Notes: generated from the letters alone by a model not told the origin. A DNA stretch of 64,000 nt from Craspedostauros australis (GCA_026770025.1 JAMXDE010000047.1:310001-374000), one strand, 5' to 3'. Shown: positions 1 through 10,711, counted from the first letter of the stretch. Numbers and translations: made by a program.

Positions 1-39
1 GTCGGCTACGGCCAATCGCACGCGAAAGGAGTATATCGA

Positions 40-2358
40 ATGCTGAATCTCGCAACAACCAAGATCCTAATCACGAGAGACGTGACATGGATGAATCAGT
101 CATACAGGCAATTCAGAGGTATCGAGAATGCCAACAGATCTGTGCTGATAGATCTGGAAGATGACGACTCTACGTCGGGTATGAACACCCGAGCTACGAG
201 AACAACTTGGGAGCGACGATCGGAGACCATCAAGAGCATGGAGGCCGACGACGCGGATCGCAGCAGCAGAGCCGAAGAAATAGAAGATACTGAAGACGCT
301 GCGCGAGGGCAAGATGGCTTGCTCCCTGCCCAAGGGGAAGATGAATCGAACGAAGACAACGACGATGAATTCGGAAGGGACGACGAGGGGAAAGTAGACG
401 AAGCGGCCGAGAGTGAGCCCAAAGACACCCCTGTCGCAGAACCTGTAACACGCATACCAAGGATGCTGAGCGCTCTCGCCGGGTATAACAACGACCCAAT
501 CCCAGAGGAGGAGCGAGATCTCGGATCAAGTGATGAGTCAGAACCTAATGACAGCGAGGGATATGCGACGCCCGAAGAGACCATCACAAATCCACCGGAA
601 ACAGGAGGACCCGACTTCCACACAGACGGGTCAATATTCAACAGAGATATCGCAGGTACGATGATAGACACACCTCATGGAATGATGAGACTAGATGACA
701 TCATCGCTGCGGACCAGGCATTGAAGGACGAACGAAATGAAGGAGGGGCAGAACATGCGAATGTCGCCATGCTGCTGGACCCCACCACATTCGAAGACTG
801 CTGGGACCATGCGGATCCCAACAAAAGAAAGAAATGGCGCGAAGCTATCAACAAAGAGTTCTATGATATGGCCAGAAGGAAAGTATGGGAGAAGATCAAG
901 AAGGACCAGATGCCGAAGGATCGGCGGTGTGTGAAGACCAAATGGGTCTTCAAGGAAAAGAGAAATGGGGTGTTCCGCGCCAGACTCGTGGCATGCGGAT
1001 ACTCGCAAATCGCAGGAGTCGACTTCTCAGCACACCACGTGCCAGTGATACATGATGCAACATATCGAATCATGCTCACGATGAAGATGATACTACACAT
1101 GGACAGCATCATCATCGACTTTGAGACAGCATTCCTGCATGGGGACCTCGATGAAGAGATCTACATGCAATGCCCAAAAGGTATGAGGCACGAAGCCGAG
1201 GAATGCCTGCTACTCAAGAAAACCATCTACGGCCTTGTTCAGAGCGCGAGACAATGGAATAAGAAGCTCGTCGACATCCTATTCAAACTAGGGTTCAGAC
1301 AGAGCGAGGTGGACCCATGCCTGCTGATTCGGAATCAGGAAGGGAGACTGCTACTGATCGGCACCTATGTGGACGATTGCCTCTGCATCGGAGAGGAGCA
1401 GGAACTGAAAAAGCTTGTGAAGGATATTCGAGCAGAACGATTCGGTGTCAAAGTGGAGGAAGATCTCGAAGACTACCTGAGCTGCAAGATCATCTTCAAC
1501 CGCGACAAGACGAACTGCTGGGTGAACCAACCACACATCCTAAAGAACATCATCGATACGTTCGGAAGCGATGTGGTGAAGCTGCAACGATACGGAACGC
1601 CTGGGACACCAGGGCAAGGCATCCAAAGGCAAAGCGATGCACCCAAAGTGGACAAGCAACGACACAGCAGATACCGAAGCGGAGTAGGTATGCTGCTATA
1701 CCTGGTGAAACACTCTCGACCCGACATCGCCAATGCAGTGCGGGAACTGACCAAGGTGTTGGATGGACCAACAGCCGCAGCATACAAGGAAATGCTTCGA
1801 GTCATGAAGTTCATATGGGACACGAGAGAGTACGGACTGAAGATGAAACCAAGTCCACTGACCCAAGATGCATGGAAGATTGCGATATACACCGACAGCG
1901 AGTTCGCAGGTGACAAGGACAATCGCATCAGCGTAGGAGGGCACATCGTCCTACTACAAGGAGTGCCGATCATATGGAGATCAAAGGCACAATGGAGCGT
2001 AACACTCAGCTCGACGGAAGCAGAGTACGTCGCCCTGTCGGAGGCAGGAAAAGAAATTCGCTTCGTAACACAATTGATGAACGACATCGGACTAAGGATG
2101 CACAAGCCGGCAGACGTGATGGTTGACAATGTTGGAGCGATCTTCATCGCGTCCAACCCATCAACATCCGCCAGGACACGGCACATCGACATCCGACATC
2201 ATTTCATTCGAGAACTGATCACAAACGGAGAGGCCAGAACCAAATTTGTGCGTTCTGAAGACAACATCGCAGATGGCTTTACAAAGAATACCAAAAAGGA
2301 GACCTATGAAAAACACCGGGATCACTACATCCAACTGCGCTCCACAATGGATCAATGA
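40..2358 (+). CDS. Copia Pol fragment: reverse transcriptase and RNase H
   Basis: A 772-residue open frame. The first about 230 residues are acidic, low-complexity linker of the kind found between integrase and RT in diatom Copia elements. The RT follows: WVFKEK near residue 300, DFETAFLHGDLDEEIYM near 365, and the catalytic YVDD near 445. RNase H follows with YTDSEFAGD and SSTEAEYVALSEAGKE, and the frame ends with the RHIDIRHHF motif typical of Copia RNase H. The domain order integrase-RT-RNase H is the Copia order; the integrase is not seen in the window. The start at 40 is only the first methionine; the polyprotein probably begins upstream. It resembles CoDi-type Copia elements of diatoms; that placement is from memory of the family. 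Confidence 0.88.
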   Translation: MLNLATTKILITRDVTWMNQSYRQFRGIENANRSVLIDLEDDDSTSGMNTRATRTTWERRSETIKSMEADDADRSSRAEEIEDTEDAARGQDGLLPAQGEDESNEDNDDEFGRDDEGKVDEAAESEPKDTPVAEPVTRIPRMLSALAGYNNDPIPEEERDLGSSDESEPNDSEGYATPEETITNPPETGGPDFHTDGSIFNRDIAGTMIDTPHGMMRLDDIIAADQALKDERNEGGAEHANVAMLLDPTTFEDCWDHADPNKRKKWREAINKEFYDMARRKVWEKIKKDQMPKDRRCVKTKWVFKEKRNGVFRARLVACGYSQIAGVDFSAHHVPVIHDATYRIMLTMKMILHMDSIIIDFETAFLHGDLDEEIYMQCPKGMRHEAEECLLLKKTIYGLVQSARQWNKKLVDILFKLGFRQSEVDPCLLIRNQEGRLLLIGTYVDDCLCIGEEQELKKLVKDIRAERFGVKVEEDLEDYLSCKIIFNRDKTNCWVNQPHILKNIIDTFGSDVVKLQRYGTPGTPGQGIQRQSDAPKVDKQRHSRYRSGVGMLLYLVKHSRPDIANAVRELTKVLDGPTAAAYKEMLRVMKFIWDTREYGLKMKPSPLTQDAWKIAIYTDSEFAGDKDNRISVGGHIVLLQGVPIIWRSKAQWSVTLSSTEAEYVALSEAGKEIRFVTQLMNDIGLRMHKPADVMVDNVGAIFIASNPSTSARTRHIDIRHHFIRELITNGEARTKFVRSEDNIADGFTKNTKKETYEKHRDHYIQLRSTMDQ

Positions 2359-2433
2359 CGGAGAGGAGAGGACACGAAATTATGAAAGATGTGAGAGTGT
2401 GAGTGATGTGTTGTCGATGCGACAATGGAAGGG

Positions 2434-3114
2434 TGTCAGGAATCGAGGGTACGACTCTGTCGGAAAGATACCCATGATTGCCGCAACTCCCAACATTATT
2501 TGTCACACCTTTGGATATTATTCGTCACACCTTTGAATATTACCCATTCCAACCACGACACGAATCACACGGGAATGACCTCAGTCTTACCAAGAAAACA
2601 AGCCTGTCCTCTGTGAATCAAGAAAAGGCCACGATATCTAAATCAGGTGAAGGAAGATGATGACCGACACATTGATGATCACCCCATCTGGAGATCATGG
2701 CACGTGTCAGCCAGGGACTAGAACAACTCAGAAAGGGCATCATCCATGACACCAATCATGACACCAATCGTAAAGTTCGGTGTCAGGAGATCAAGAGCGA
2801 AACGCAAGACTGTGGAATCGTACCACAGGGAATGTAGAATAAGGATATGCACGACGAGGCGCATGACAAGAATGCCTACGGATATGCACGACGATGTGCA
2901 TGACAAGGACGCCTACGGATGAGATCTCATGCATGCAAGCATTGATTCATGATGATGAGATGCATGAACGCAACAGTCTAACACGATGCTGCTGCAGGAG
3001 ATGCTACATGAGAAACGAAAGGCAAAGGAGCTGAAGAGAATGAACTCACAGTTCTGAATAGTACGATCTAACAACCAATTAGTTCTTACTAACACTAACC
3101 CCGGATTTCCAACA
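2434..3114 (+). repeat. 3' LTR of Copia element 1
   Basis: It begins TGTCAGGAATCG directly after a purine run (AATGGAAGGG) and ends CCCCGGATTTCCAACA. The same two ends bound the solo LTR at 9677-10612, which fixes the borders. About 681 bp. It contains internal short repeats (GGATATGCACGACGA at about 2844 and 2880). The 6 bases after it are GCCATG; the matching target duplication would be left of the window. Confidence 0.82.
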
Positions 3115-3121
3115 GCCATGT

Positions 3122-3265
3122 TCCAACGCATCCGTTGCATCGTCCTTTGTTTCCAACACGACTACTCCTTCTCAGTCGCATCAAATGCAACTATCCAACG
3201 TATCCGTTTCATCGTCTTTCCCTGACACCACGACGACTCCTTCTCCATTGAATCAAATGCAATCA
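3122..3265 (+). repeat. imperfect 72-bp tandem duplication upstream of the Myb-like gene
   Basis: Two neighbouring units of about 72 bp, 3122-3193 and 3194-3265, share the order CCAACG-ATCCGTT-CATCGTC ... CGAC-ACTCCTTCTC ... ATCAAATGCAA with scattered changes. The pair sits in the probable 5' leader or promoter of the Harbinger Myb-like gene. Function unknown. Confidence 0.65.
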
Positions 3266-3351
3266 TTCACTGCATTGCTCCATGCCAACCCGATTTGTTT
3301 CTATGATTCAAGTCACACATGCTCCAACTCATCCCGTCGCGTAACTTCACC

Positions 3352-4605
3352 ATGGTCAAGATTCCAACCTCTTCTTCATCGATTCCAACGTCCACCTCTT
3401 CTGACAAAGATGAGAATGCGGAAATCGTAAACCAGCCTCCATCGCCCCCTCCCATTCGATGCAGCAATGGTGTTGCTGCTGTGCAAGATGTATCCAACAT
3501 CACCGCTACGGCCTTCCTCAAACCTGCCCCAACCAACTCTCATGAAGCAACCGTTGCACCATCATCTCCAGAGGCCATCTCTACTCCTTGCCGCATTGTC
3601 ACTCCCAGCAACAACACCAGGACTGTCAAAGTTCAACGCAATCCTCGTCTCATCTATATCACCAAACATGGTCGCTACCCCTGGTTCCAAGACCCCAAGG
3701 TGGCCGATGTCATCCTCATCGACCACATCATGTCATTGGAGCCAAAGCCATGGGAGAAGCGTGTCAGTGAATCCTGGGAGGCTGTTGCTAAGCACCTGGA
3801 GAAGACTTACCCAGATTTGTTCAAGCCCTTTCCGGTGGAAGCAAGCAACTCCAAGCCCAAGATGAACAGATACCAGTACCGCTTCGAATCTCTGATGCAG
3901 ATGGTGGTCAAGTTCAACAAGTTCGCCCCACATCGCAGTGGGCAAGACAATGAGCCATGCACTCCTCATTTGAAGAAGCTTTCAGTGTTGCAGGAGCACC
4001 ACAGCTCCTTGAAGCTCAACAAGAAGAAGGCAGCGGCTCGTGCCAAGCTGGGAGAAGAAGCAGCTGAGGAAATGCAGCTTGCTATGCTCAACCGCCGAAA
4101 GAAAGCAACACCGCGCCAGCCTCCAGCTGACAACGACCAGAAGCAGGCTGCTGTGGGACAGCCTACGAAGAAGCAGAAGCAACAAGATGTGTGGGATGCA
4201 ACAAAGCAAACCACAGCATTGGTTGAGAAGCTGATGGAGTCGCGTGCAGCCCTCCTTGCACGCATGGACAATCCTTCACCCACGGCCGCAACTACCAATG
4301 GTGCAGCCCCAGATATCAGCAGCAGCATTTCCGAACTCATTCGTTTGCAGCGAGCTGCAGAGGAGCGCCAGGAGGCAAGAGCAGCCGTGGAGGCAGAGGA
4401 AAGGCGGCAGCTTCGTCTTCATCAACAGTATCAGATGGCGGAATCGCGTCGCCTCGAGGATCATCGGTTGGCCGAGTCTCGCCTCTTCGAACAGGAGCGC
4501 TCCCATCGACAGGCCGCGCTCAACACAAGCATCGAATCCATGATGCAAATGCTGGCGAGATTCCTCCAGGACAAGACTGAACGTCGTGACCACTCCACAG
4601 AATGA
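3352..4605 (+). CDS. Harbinger Myb/SANT-like DNA-binding protein
   Basis: About 417 residues if the ATG at 3352 is used. Its context CACCATGG is better than that of the in-frame ATG at 3319, which would add 11 residues. The N-terminal 90 residues are Ser/Pro/Thr-rich. A trihelix/Myb-SANT-like region follows, with RYPWFQDPKVADVILIDHIM and EKRVSESWEAVAKHLEKTYP; it has the spaced tryptophans of such domains. A long Lys/Arg-rich and Glu/Ala/Arg-rich helical C-terminus (KKKAAARAKLGEEAAEEMQ, RLQRAAEERQEARAAVEAEE) probably forms a coiled coil. Position and tail-to-tail orientation with the DDE gene at 5029-6315 support the accessory-protein role. A GTAAGT just after the stop (about 4642) may be a splice donor in the 3' leader. 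Not tested against a profile. Confidence 0.72.
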   Translation: MVKIPTSSSSIPTSTSSDKDENAEIVNQPPSPPPIRCSNGVAAVQDVSNITATAFLKPAPTNSHEATVAPSSPEAISTPCRIVTPSNNTRTVKVQRNPRLIYITKHGRYPWFQDPKVADVILIDHIMSLEPKPWEKRVSESWEAVAKHLEKTYPDLFKPFPVEASNSKPKMNRYQYRFESLMQMVVKFNKFAPHRSGQDNEPCTPHLKKLSVLQEHHSSLKLNKKKAAARAKLGEEAAEEMQLAMLNRRKKATPRQPPADNDQKQAAVGQPTKKQKQQDVWDATKQTTALVEKLMESRAALLARMDNPSPTAATTNGAAPDISSSISELIRLQRAAEERQEARAAVEAEERRQLRLHQQYQMAESRRLEDHRLAESRLFEQERSHRQAALNTSIESMMQMLARFLQDKTERRDHSTE

Positions 4606-5028
4606 TGGAATCAGAATGCATCAGTTGATCCAAGAACACAAGGTAAGTACATACATGTCAAGCGATGTGGAATATCGGTTCATGGTGAACTACAGCTTGA
4701 TCAAATTGTGCATTCTGCCATCTATTCTCCACTACTCTCTTGGTCACAACATGAGCGTCAGCCTCAGCAAAAACGGAGCAAGATCATAGATAGATTGGAG
4801 TGACAGCAACAAGCGTAGACGTAGTCATAACTGTAAACACAATCATAGCATACAACACAATCGTATCAATTCAACAGAATCGTAGCTTACACGAATTCTC
4901 CAATTCACTGATCAAATAATTGCATGCTCCAATCACAAATTGTTGGAAAGTGTAACTGGAGCAATCGTGTACGAGGCTTTGATCACATGTTCACTCTGCG
5001 TTGCTATTTTAGGTTACCGTATTCACAG
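4606..5028. other. non-coding gap between the convergent Harbinger genes
   Basis: About 420 bp, AT-rich in its second half, with no credible frame. It contains repeated CAATCGTA / AATCATAGC-like words at about 4830-4890 and presumably both polyadenylation regions. Confidence 0.5.
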
Positions 5029-6315
5029 TTATGGCACCAGTGCAATGTACTCCTCAAATGTCATGCGGGGCCCATCAAATCGAGCAGACTGCTGGTTACC
5101 ATAGAGAGTGCAATGGATGTTGGTCAAGAATGCAGCAACATAGTGTATGTGGGTGAGAGGCACGCCATAAATGCGCATGACCTTCCTCACATCAAGGAGA
5201 GGAAAGAGCTTGACGATCTCCTTAAATGCCCATTCGACACAAATGCGCACAGAGGACATGTCCCTGTTGCAGAGGGCCTCTGTGGACCCAGGAATGGTAT
5301 CCTTGTATGCGCCAAAAACATACAGCGTGTTGCTGTATGCAGGATCCCCATAGATCCGATAGACTGGATCCGGCCCATCCACTGGCATCAGCATTGCCAT
5401 ATCCTCTCGGATGCGGCTCTCGCTGAGCATGAAGCCATCATGGCGGTTCCCCGAGATGGGACCGAAGTAATGCATCATGATTCCGTCGGGTGCTGCGATG
5501 CCTTGGAACTTGATACCGTGGCAGCGTTTGTGTCCGGAGTACGCAAATTCTTGGAAACGATGTGGTCGGCAGGTCTTGCGCAAGGTACCGTCGACGAACC
5601 CGACGACGTTGTTCACCAGACCATTTGTCGCACGTTCGACGTATGCTGCGTATGAAGGGAAACGAGGAGTGAACAAGGAAATGTCGACCAAGTATGGGAG
5701 TGCAATTTCGTAGAAGTACTCGTAGAAGGTGAGAGCCACAGCAGAGATCTTGCCAAATCGGACACCGAAGACAGCCTCCATGTCCATGAGAGTTCCGCGA
5801 TGCGACAAGCGGTAAAGCATGATCAGCATGCCTGTCTCGAAGGCAATGGAGTACCTGTTCCTCACTGTTACGTTTTCTGGGTCAGTAGCACCAGAAACAG
5901 CTTGGAACTTTGGCCACAGTGCCTCCTTGATGCGATGCAAAGCATCCTTGCGGAATCTGAAATGCGAAACGGCTTGCATCTCCGTCAGCTGCTCAATCCG
6001 GAGCTCAGCTGACATCGGCGCACGTGGAGGTTTGGCTGGAAGCAGATACTTCAGGTCCAGGTTGAGGACATGCACACCCATGTCGATGACGAGGTCGAAT
6101 TGATGGCACAGGTTGGATAGCATGTCGGTATCGATCTCTTCCTCATGCATGTCGATGAGGTCGGTTGCCGCGTTGATGAACGCAAGCCTGGCATGCTTGC
6201 AGGCAAGGCGCTCAGGAAGGCTGTTCCAAGTCCGGTTGCTCATGCTGGAGATGGAAAAGAGTAGAGAGAGGGAGAGAGCTGATGACTTTATGACAAGCAC
6301 TTTGCAATTTTCCAA
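5029..6315 (-). CDS. PIF/Harbinger DDE transposase
   Basis: A 428-residue open frame with the layout of the DDE_Tnp_4/Harbinger nuclease. The first Asp is in GFVDGT (about residue 240), the second in GDPAYS (about 323), and the Glu in SVRICVEWAFKEI (about 360). The N-terminal half carries FRFRKDALHRIKEALWP and RLSHRGTLMDMEAVFGV, as in Harbinger transposases. The length is normal and all three acid residues are present, so the gene could be functional. The start is uncertain. A pyrimidine-rich tract ending CCAG lies directly before the ATG at 6243 (MSNRTWNSL), which looks like a splice acceptor, so the first 24 residues of the long frame may be intron. It ends at TAA 5029-5031. Confidence 0.9.
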   Translation of the reverse strand: MENCKVLVIKSSALSLSLLFSISSMSNRTWNSLPERLACKHARLAFINAATDLIDMHEEEIDTDMLSNLCHQFDLVIDMGVHVLNLDLKYLLPAKPPRAPMSAELRIEQLTEMQAVSHFRFRKDALHRIKEALWPKFQAVSGATDPENVTVRNRYSIAFETGMLIMLYRLSHRGTLMDMEAVFGVRFGKISAVALTFYEYFYEIALPYLVDISLFTPRFPSYAAYVERATNGLVNNVVGFVDGTLRKTCRPHRFQEFAYSGHKRCHGIKFQGIAAPDGIMMHYFGPISGNRHDGFMLSESRIREDMAMLMPVDGPDPVYRIYGDPAYSNTLYVFGAYKDTIPGSTEALCNRDMSSVRICVEWAFKEIVKLFPLLDVRKVMRIYGVPLTHIHYVAAFLTNIHCTLYGNQQSARFDGPRMTFEEYIALVP

Positions 6316-7018
6316 CTGAAGAGATCTTGTCAGCGGATGGCAAGTCGCTGAGAACGCAGATGGAAAAAACAGGGGAGCGTGGAAGTCGACAAAAGAGAGT
6401 GCTGTTCACACATGCAAAACGGAAAAGTCACTAAAAAATTTTCGACGGTGGCAAACACAACGGACGGTAGTGCCTATCCGCTTTTTGTGTCGCCCCCATT
6501 TGGGGCCACAAGGGGCTACAGGGTCGAAGTAGCCGAATCCTGGTACAACTCTACGGAGCCGCTACGAGGGAAACAGCACCAACTTGCAAAAAAAAAAACA
6601 CCAACATCCACACTCTTTTGCTCCGGATTAACATTCACTCAATCCTACCAACACCAAACTTTACCAGCTATCTCTCCTGCATCTGTTGCATCCCTCCCCG
6701 AAGTTTGGTGTTCACATCTCTTCTCCTCGTTGAGTTCTGCCACATCCAATATCGTCGGGTCCCGTCACTGGAAACCGGTGGCATCGCTTCTTCCTGCCGA
6801 TCATCCCTCCCCCTGCGGCGTTTCACTTCCTGTCCTGCATTGCATTGGCTTTCGCATACGATCCATTGAACATAGAAAGAGTTGTGACACAGACTTCTTC
6901 ACTCATCTTTCTTTAACTATCTGTCATGGTGTCTGGGTGTGTGGAACTACGCGACCTTGAATCTGTGTGTTTCTCTGCATGGATTTCGAAATATCGTTGA
7001 AATATTCCGTCGTACTCC
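6316..7018. other. non-coding stretch between Harbinger and PiggyBac loci
   Basis: No convincing gene. It holds the presumed right end of the Harbinger element, an AAGGGGCTACAGGG motif region (6478-6548) that recurs inverted near 12700, a poly-A run at 6588-6598, and the last bases of the PiggyBac frame on the minus strand (stop about 6913). A 193-residue + frame crossing it (6379-6960) resembles nothing I know. Confidence 0.5.
6478..6548 (+). repeat. left half of a weak inverted repeat around the PiggyBac locus
   Basis: CCGCTTTTTG at the outer side, then AAGGGGCTACA, then CCTGGTACAA. The reverse complement of 12661-12729 has the same order AGGGGCTACA ... CCTGGTACAA, and that of 12925-12975 has CCGCTTTTTTG ... 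AAAGGGGCTACA. These may be degraded terminal repeats of the PiggyBac or of a neighbouring DNA transposon. No TTAA duplication was found. Confidence 0.35.
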
Positions 7019-7810
7019 TGTCGAGATGTACATGTGAGTATACGTCAAGATGTACGTGTATATGTGCATCGTTCACCCGCTATTCTCTCATACGCACTTG
7101 GACGGTATAACTACATTCGTGTCGATAGTATACTGTGATTCGTCAGAATTACAGGGGAAATGGAACACACGAAAAGGGGCAAGATTTCTGGAGGAAATTT
7201 GCAAATAACGATTTCTGAGAGAATCAGAAGATCGTCCGTCCATGCATCAATGGTACCAAGAGAATCTCGAGGTACTTCCCAACTAAACCTCAGATGACGA
7301 TATCATCTGACAGACCACTGCATCACCAATGGAACGTGACATCTGGAGAGCAGAAGGACGCCTACTGACGTCGACAGGATGTCAACATGTCACCACGTTG
7401 ACAGCTGTCTCCAAGTCAGAGCAGGAGGCGAAGATACGATGACCCATGAAGATCATGGATACTGAAGATGAACTTCAAATGGTAAGTACCCATGGAGTAG
7501 AAGCCAGTACTGAATGAACGGAGTGTCGAATGCGGAACACGCATCGAACACGGAGTGTCGTGTAGCATGAGCACACAATGTTGAGAGAGAGAGAGAGAGA
7601 ATACAGAGAGGAGCGAGAGAGGATCTCGCGTACCAACTCATAGTCGGAGACTGAATCTACGAAACAGATTGAAGCGCCGAGAGCATCGGGCAAGAGAACG
7701 GCGTACACCGAGAGTATCGGAGTGCCAACGTAATGAAATAGCAAACAGACGACTATCAACCAATACCATCTTCCACGATCGTAGGTTACCGTGAGCGGAA
7801 CTTGCCAACA
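7019..7810 (+). repeat. solo LTR, family 'TGTCGAGATG', forward copy
   Basis: 792 bp, starts TGTCGAGATGTACATG and ends GCGGAACTTGCCAACA. The 6-bp target duplication TACTCC is present at 7013-7018 and 7811-7816. It has a (GA)n tract at about 7587-7610. No internal retrotransposon sequence remains, so it is a solo LTR. It is nearly identical to the reverse copy at 8980-10711, together giving a long inverted repeat around the PiggyBac C-terminal part. Confidence 0.88.
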
Positions 7811-8979
7811 TACTCCTTCATTTCGCAGCACCAAACAGTTTGGCCTGGAGACCCCGTTCGACAGTTCAGGCAATGGTACCTTGACGAGTTCGTGAACACA
7901 TAGCATCTGCCCTGTTTCCCTCTTGTCATGAACCTGGTGATCCCCTGCTTTGTATGGTCAATCTTCCTGTTCCGGAATCTACCTGGGTGCTTTACCAAGT
8001 GGTGGCCATTGATCAAGTCTGCTCGGTGCCACTCAGCCACCTGTGTCGTCGCATGGGCCAGACTGTCGGTTGTCAACAAAGACAAGGAGCCACCATTGCC
8101 ATCACATTGCACTTCCAATGGCTAGTCGCTTCTCATCCTGGCAAATGAGCTTGGTGGATCAGGGGCTTCGTTGTTGTGGAGCATGTCCTTGACCATCATG
8201 TTCACGAAATCCATGAGAGGCACATTCTTGTGTCAGTGCTTGCCCGCCAAGTGGCACCGGTATGCCCTCCATGCATCCACAACGGTTATCCCAAAGAGAG
8301 TCGTGACAAGCCTGAAGTATCCGTCGCGTGTGGGCCAAGTTCTCTCCAGACTGAGGATGTCCTGTCGAGCCTGGTTGTGGACGTCAACCTTGTTACAGCT
8401 TTCGAAGTACTTCGAAGCGACACTTGGCCCATCCACTTTCTTCGTCATGGGGCGCCCATCGTCCGAGATCCACTTCGACAAATACGGCGCCCCGCGGCCT
8501 GCACGCCCAGCTCCTGCGGAAAAGACGAAGCAGAGTACCTTGACCTTGCAGTACTTGTACCCCAGTGCGTAGTACTTGTGGCCACCACACTTGCTTTCCA
8601 TCAGCAGCTGGCTTCCGGATGGCCACGCCTTCATTGTGGTCTCCAGGAAGACTTTGGGGTACAACCGATGAGCCGTCTTCACGATGCCGATGAACTTCGC
8701 ACCCAGCTCTGTTTCAAGCGCCTTGGTGGCCTCCACAGACGCGAACCACGAGTCTCCCAGGAAGATGCTCTTGCCCTGTTCGAACTGCGGATCATCCGGA
8801 GATTTCGAAGGATCGGTGCAGACATTGGTTGCTGCTGCCATGTGAAGGGTGCATGCGGCGTTCTTGCCCTTCATCCTGTCGAGGAAGGCCGCACCCTCCA
8901 TGCCCTCCTTGCCCCGTTGGATCTCCAAGAACAGCATGATCCCTGTCTCTCCGTTGGCGACGGTCTTGAATTCCACGCC
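7811..8979 (-). pseudogene. PiggyBac transposase, C-terminal part
   Basis: Reading right to left, the frame starts at the target-site scar with GVEFKTVANGETGIML, then LEIQRGKEGM. Further on come KSIFLGDSWFASVEA (the GDxxF block holding a catalytic Asp), HKYYALGYKYCKVKV, and WPTRDGYFRLVTTLFGITVVDAWRAY (another conserved PiggyBac block). It ends in a Cys-rich segment, GRCYVFTNSSRYHCLNC ... WCCEMKEY, the zinc-binding C-terminus of PiggyBac transposases. The match to the family is strong. The frame stays open until the LTR that enters at 7811, and the last residues (6913-7012) lie beyond it. The whole + strand of this stretch also reads open for long distances, but that is antisense shadow. Confidence 0.88.
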
Positions 8980-10711
8980 TGTTGGCAAGTTCCGCTCACG
9001 GTAACCTACGATCGTGGAAGATGGTGTTGGTTGATAGTCGTCTGTTTGCTATTTCATTACTTGGCTACTCCGATCCTCTCGGTGTACGCCGTTCTCTTGC
9101 CCGATGCTCTCGGCGCTTCAATCTGTTTCGTAGATTCAGTCTCCGACTATGAGTTGGTACGCGAGATCCTCTCTCGCTCCTCTCTGTATTCTCTCTCTTT
9201 CTCTCAACATCATGTGCTCATGCTACACGACACTCCGTGTTCGATGCGTGTTCCGCATTCGACACTCCGTTCATTCAGTACTGGCTTCTACTCCATGGGT
9301 ACTTACCATTTGAAGTTCACCTTCAGTATCCATGATCTTCATGGGTCATCGTATCTTCGCCTCCTGCTCTGACTTGGAGACAGCTGTCAACGTGGTGACA
9401 TGTTGACATCCTGTCGACGTCAGTAGGCGTCCTTCTGCTCTCCAGATGTCACATTCCATTGGTGATGCAGTAGTCTGTCAGATGATATCGTCATCTGAGG
9501 TTTAGTTGGGAAGTACCTCGAGATTCTCTTGGTACCATTGATGCATGGACGGACGATCTTCTGATTCTCTCAGAAATCGTTATTTGCAAATTTCCTCCAG
9601 AAATCTTGCCCCTTTTCGTGTGTTCCATTTCCCCTGTAATTCTGACGAATCACAGCATACTATTGACACGAGTATATGTCAGGAATCGGGTGTTGTGAAA
9701 CACCGAATTGCCGCACCTCCCAAGAGTGCGGAGTTGAGCATTGTGGAATGCTACACTACCGCACCTCCCAATAACCCAAGAGTCAGGAGTCGAATGTCAT
9801 GAAATGATACATTACCGCAACTCCCACGTTTGATCATTGTGACACAGAAAAATGTGAGCTGCACGTAACTTGTGGTGGAGAACGCCACGTGCCGAATGCG
9901 AACCGGACTATGGTGTCCGTGACCTCAATGCAGGAATGCCAATCACACGTGTATGTCGCAGGGGGCGGGGATGTTGGAATCGTGACCAACATCACGATAC
10001 GAGCGACTACGGCCCCCATGTCGCAACCAATGAAAAAGAGTATTGGAGGAAGGCCAATGTCACGAAGTGTGAGACGGCCTGTGAACGAACCAGTGATGAC
10101 GAACTTCCAGGAAGCCGGTGAAGTGATCGGCGAAGTAATGGGAGAAACGACAGGAGAAGCATCGGAGAAGATCGGAGATGATCGGAGATGTTTGATGGTC
10201 GAGGAGCTGAATGAGCTCCCAACCAAGGTGCTCCTGTGACGAGTGGGAAATCGTGATCTGATCGAATGAACCGATCTGTATGATGCCTATGACTCGGCGA
10301 TGTCTATGCTAACAAAACTATTGGTAGAGGGCAGGAGATGGGATATCTGAGATGCATGATGAGATGCATGATGAGATGAACCAATACTGCAAGATGAGAT
10401 GTACATGGAGTACATGCTGCATGACATGATAAAGCAGGAGGACAGCACTGCATGAGCAAGGGCAAGACTGTGTGCTACTGTGGATTATGTATGCTTTGGC
10501 AAATGGAATTGAAAGTGATGAAGATGTTGTACTCACAGTTCCAACAATGCAACAACAGGAATAGGTAACCAGAGACTATAACTAGAGACTGGGGTACCCC
10601 GGATTTCCAACAAGTATAGTTATACCGTCCAAGTGCTTATGAGAGAATAGCGGGTGAACGATGCACATATACATGTACATCTTGACATATACTCACATGT
10701 ACATCTCGACA
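8980..10711 (-). repeat. solo LTR, family 'TGTCGAGATG', reverse copy split by a second LTR
   Basis: The two pieces 8980-9676 and 10619-10711 are the reverse complement of 7019-7810. The pair is bounded by the 6-bp target duplication CACGCC (8974-8979 and 10712-10717). About 790 bp without the nested insert. It cuts the PiggyBac frame between ...RKPEPLG and GVEFKT.... The nested insert is the solo LTR at 9677-10612. Confidence 0.9.
9677..10612 (+). repeat. solo LTR of the Copia element 1 family, nested
   Basis: 936 bp, begins TGTCAGGAATCG and ends ACCCCGGATTTCCAACA, the same ends as the LTR at 2434-3114, although the interiors differ in length and sequence. The 6-bp target duplication AGTATA is at 9671-9676 and 10613-10618. 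It lies inside another LTR and is therefore younger than it. Interior short repeats include GAGATGCATGAT at about 10350-10375. Confidence 0.88.

Larger units (their letters stand above)
1..3114 (+). mobile_element. Ty1/copia retrotransposon 1, 3' part (runs off the left edge)
   Basis: The segment holds the reverse transcriptase and RNase H end of a Copia polyprotein, a purine-rich tract just before position 2434, and an LTR at 2434-3114. The 5' LTR, Gag, protease and most of the integrase would lie left of the window. Its LTR shares both termini with the solo LTR at 9677-10612, so the family is represented twice here. It appears to have landed in the 5' flank of the Harbinger element that follows. 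Age cannot be judged without the other LTR. Confidence 0.85.
3115..6600. mobile_element. PIF/Harbinger DNA transposon, two-gene type
   Basis: Two convergent genes, a Myb/SANT-like protein on + and a DDE transposase on -, form the standard Harbinger pair, in which the Myb-like protein helps the transposase enter the nucleus and bind ends. Both genes are open over their expected length. The left border is hidden by the Copia LTR ending at 3114, and I could not fix the right border; terminal repeats and a 3-bp target duplication were not identified. The borders given are therefore approximate. Confidence 0.7.

Noticed and set aside
8176-9372. 398-codon + frame
   Set aside because: Antisense shadow of the PiggyBac C-terminal part and of the reverse LTR; no family resemblance.
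7019-10711. One transposon with 790-bp terminal inverted repeats
   Set aside because: Each arm has its own 6-bp target duplication and TG..CA ends, so they are two separate solo LTRs, not TIRs.
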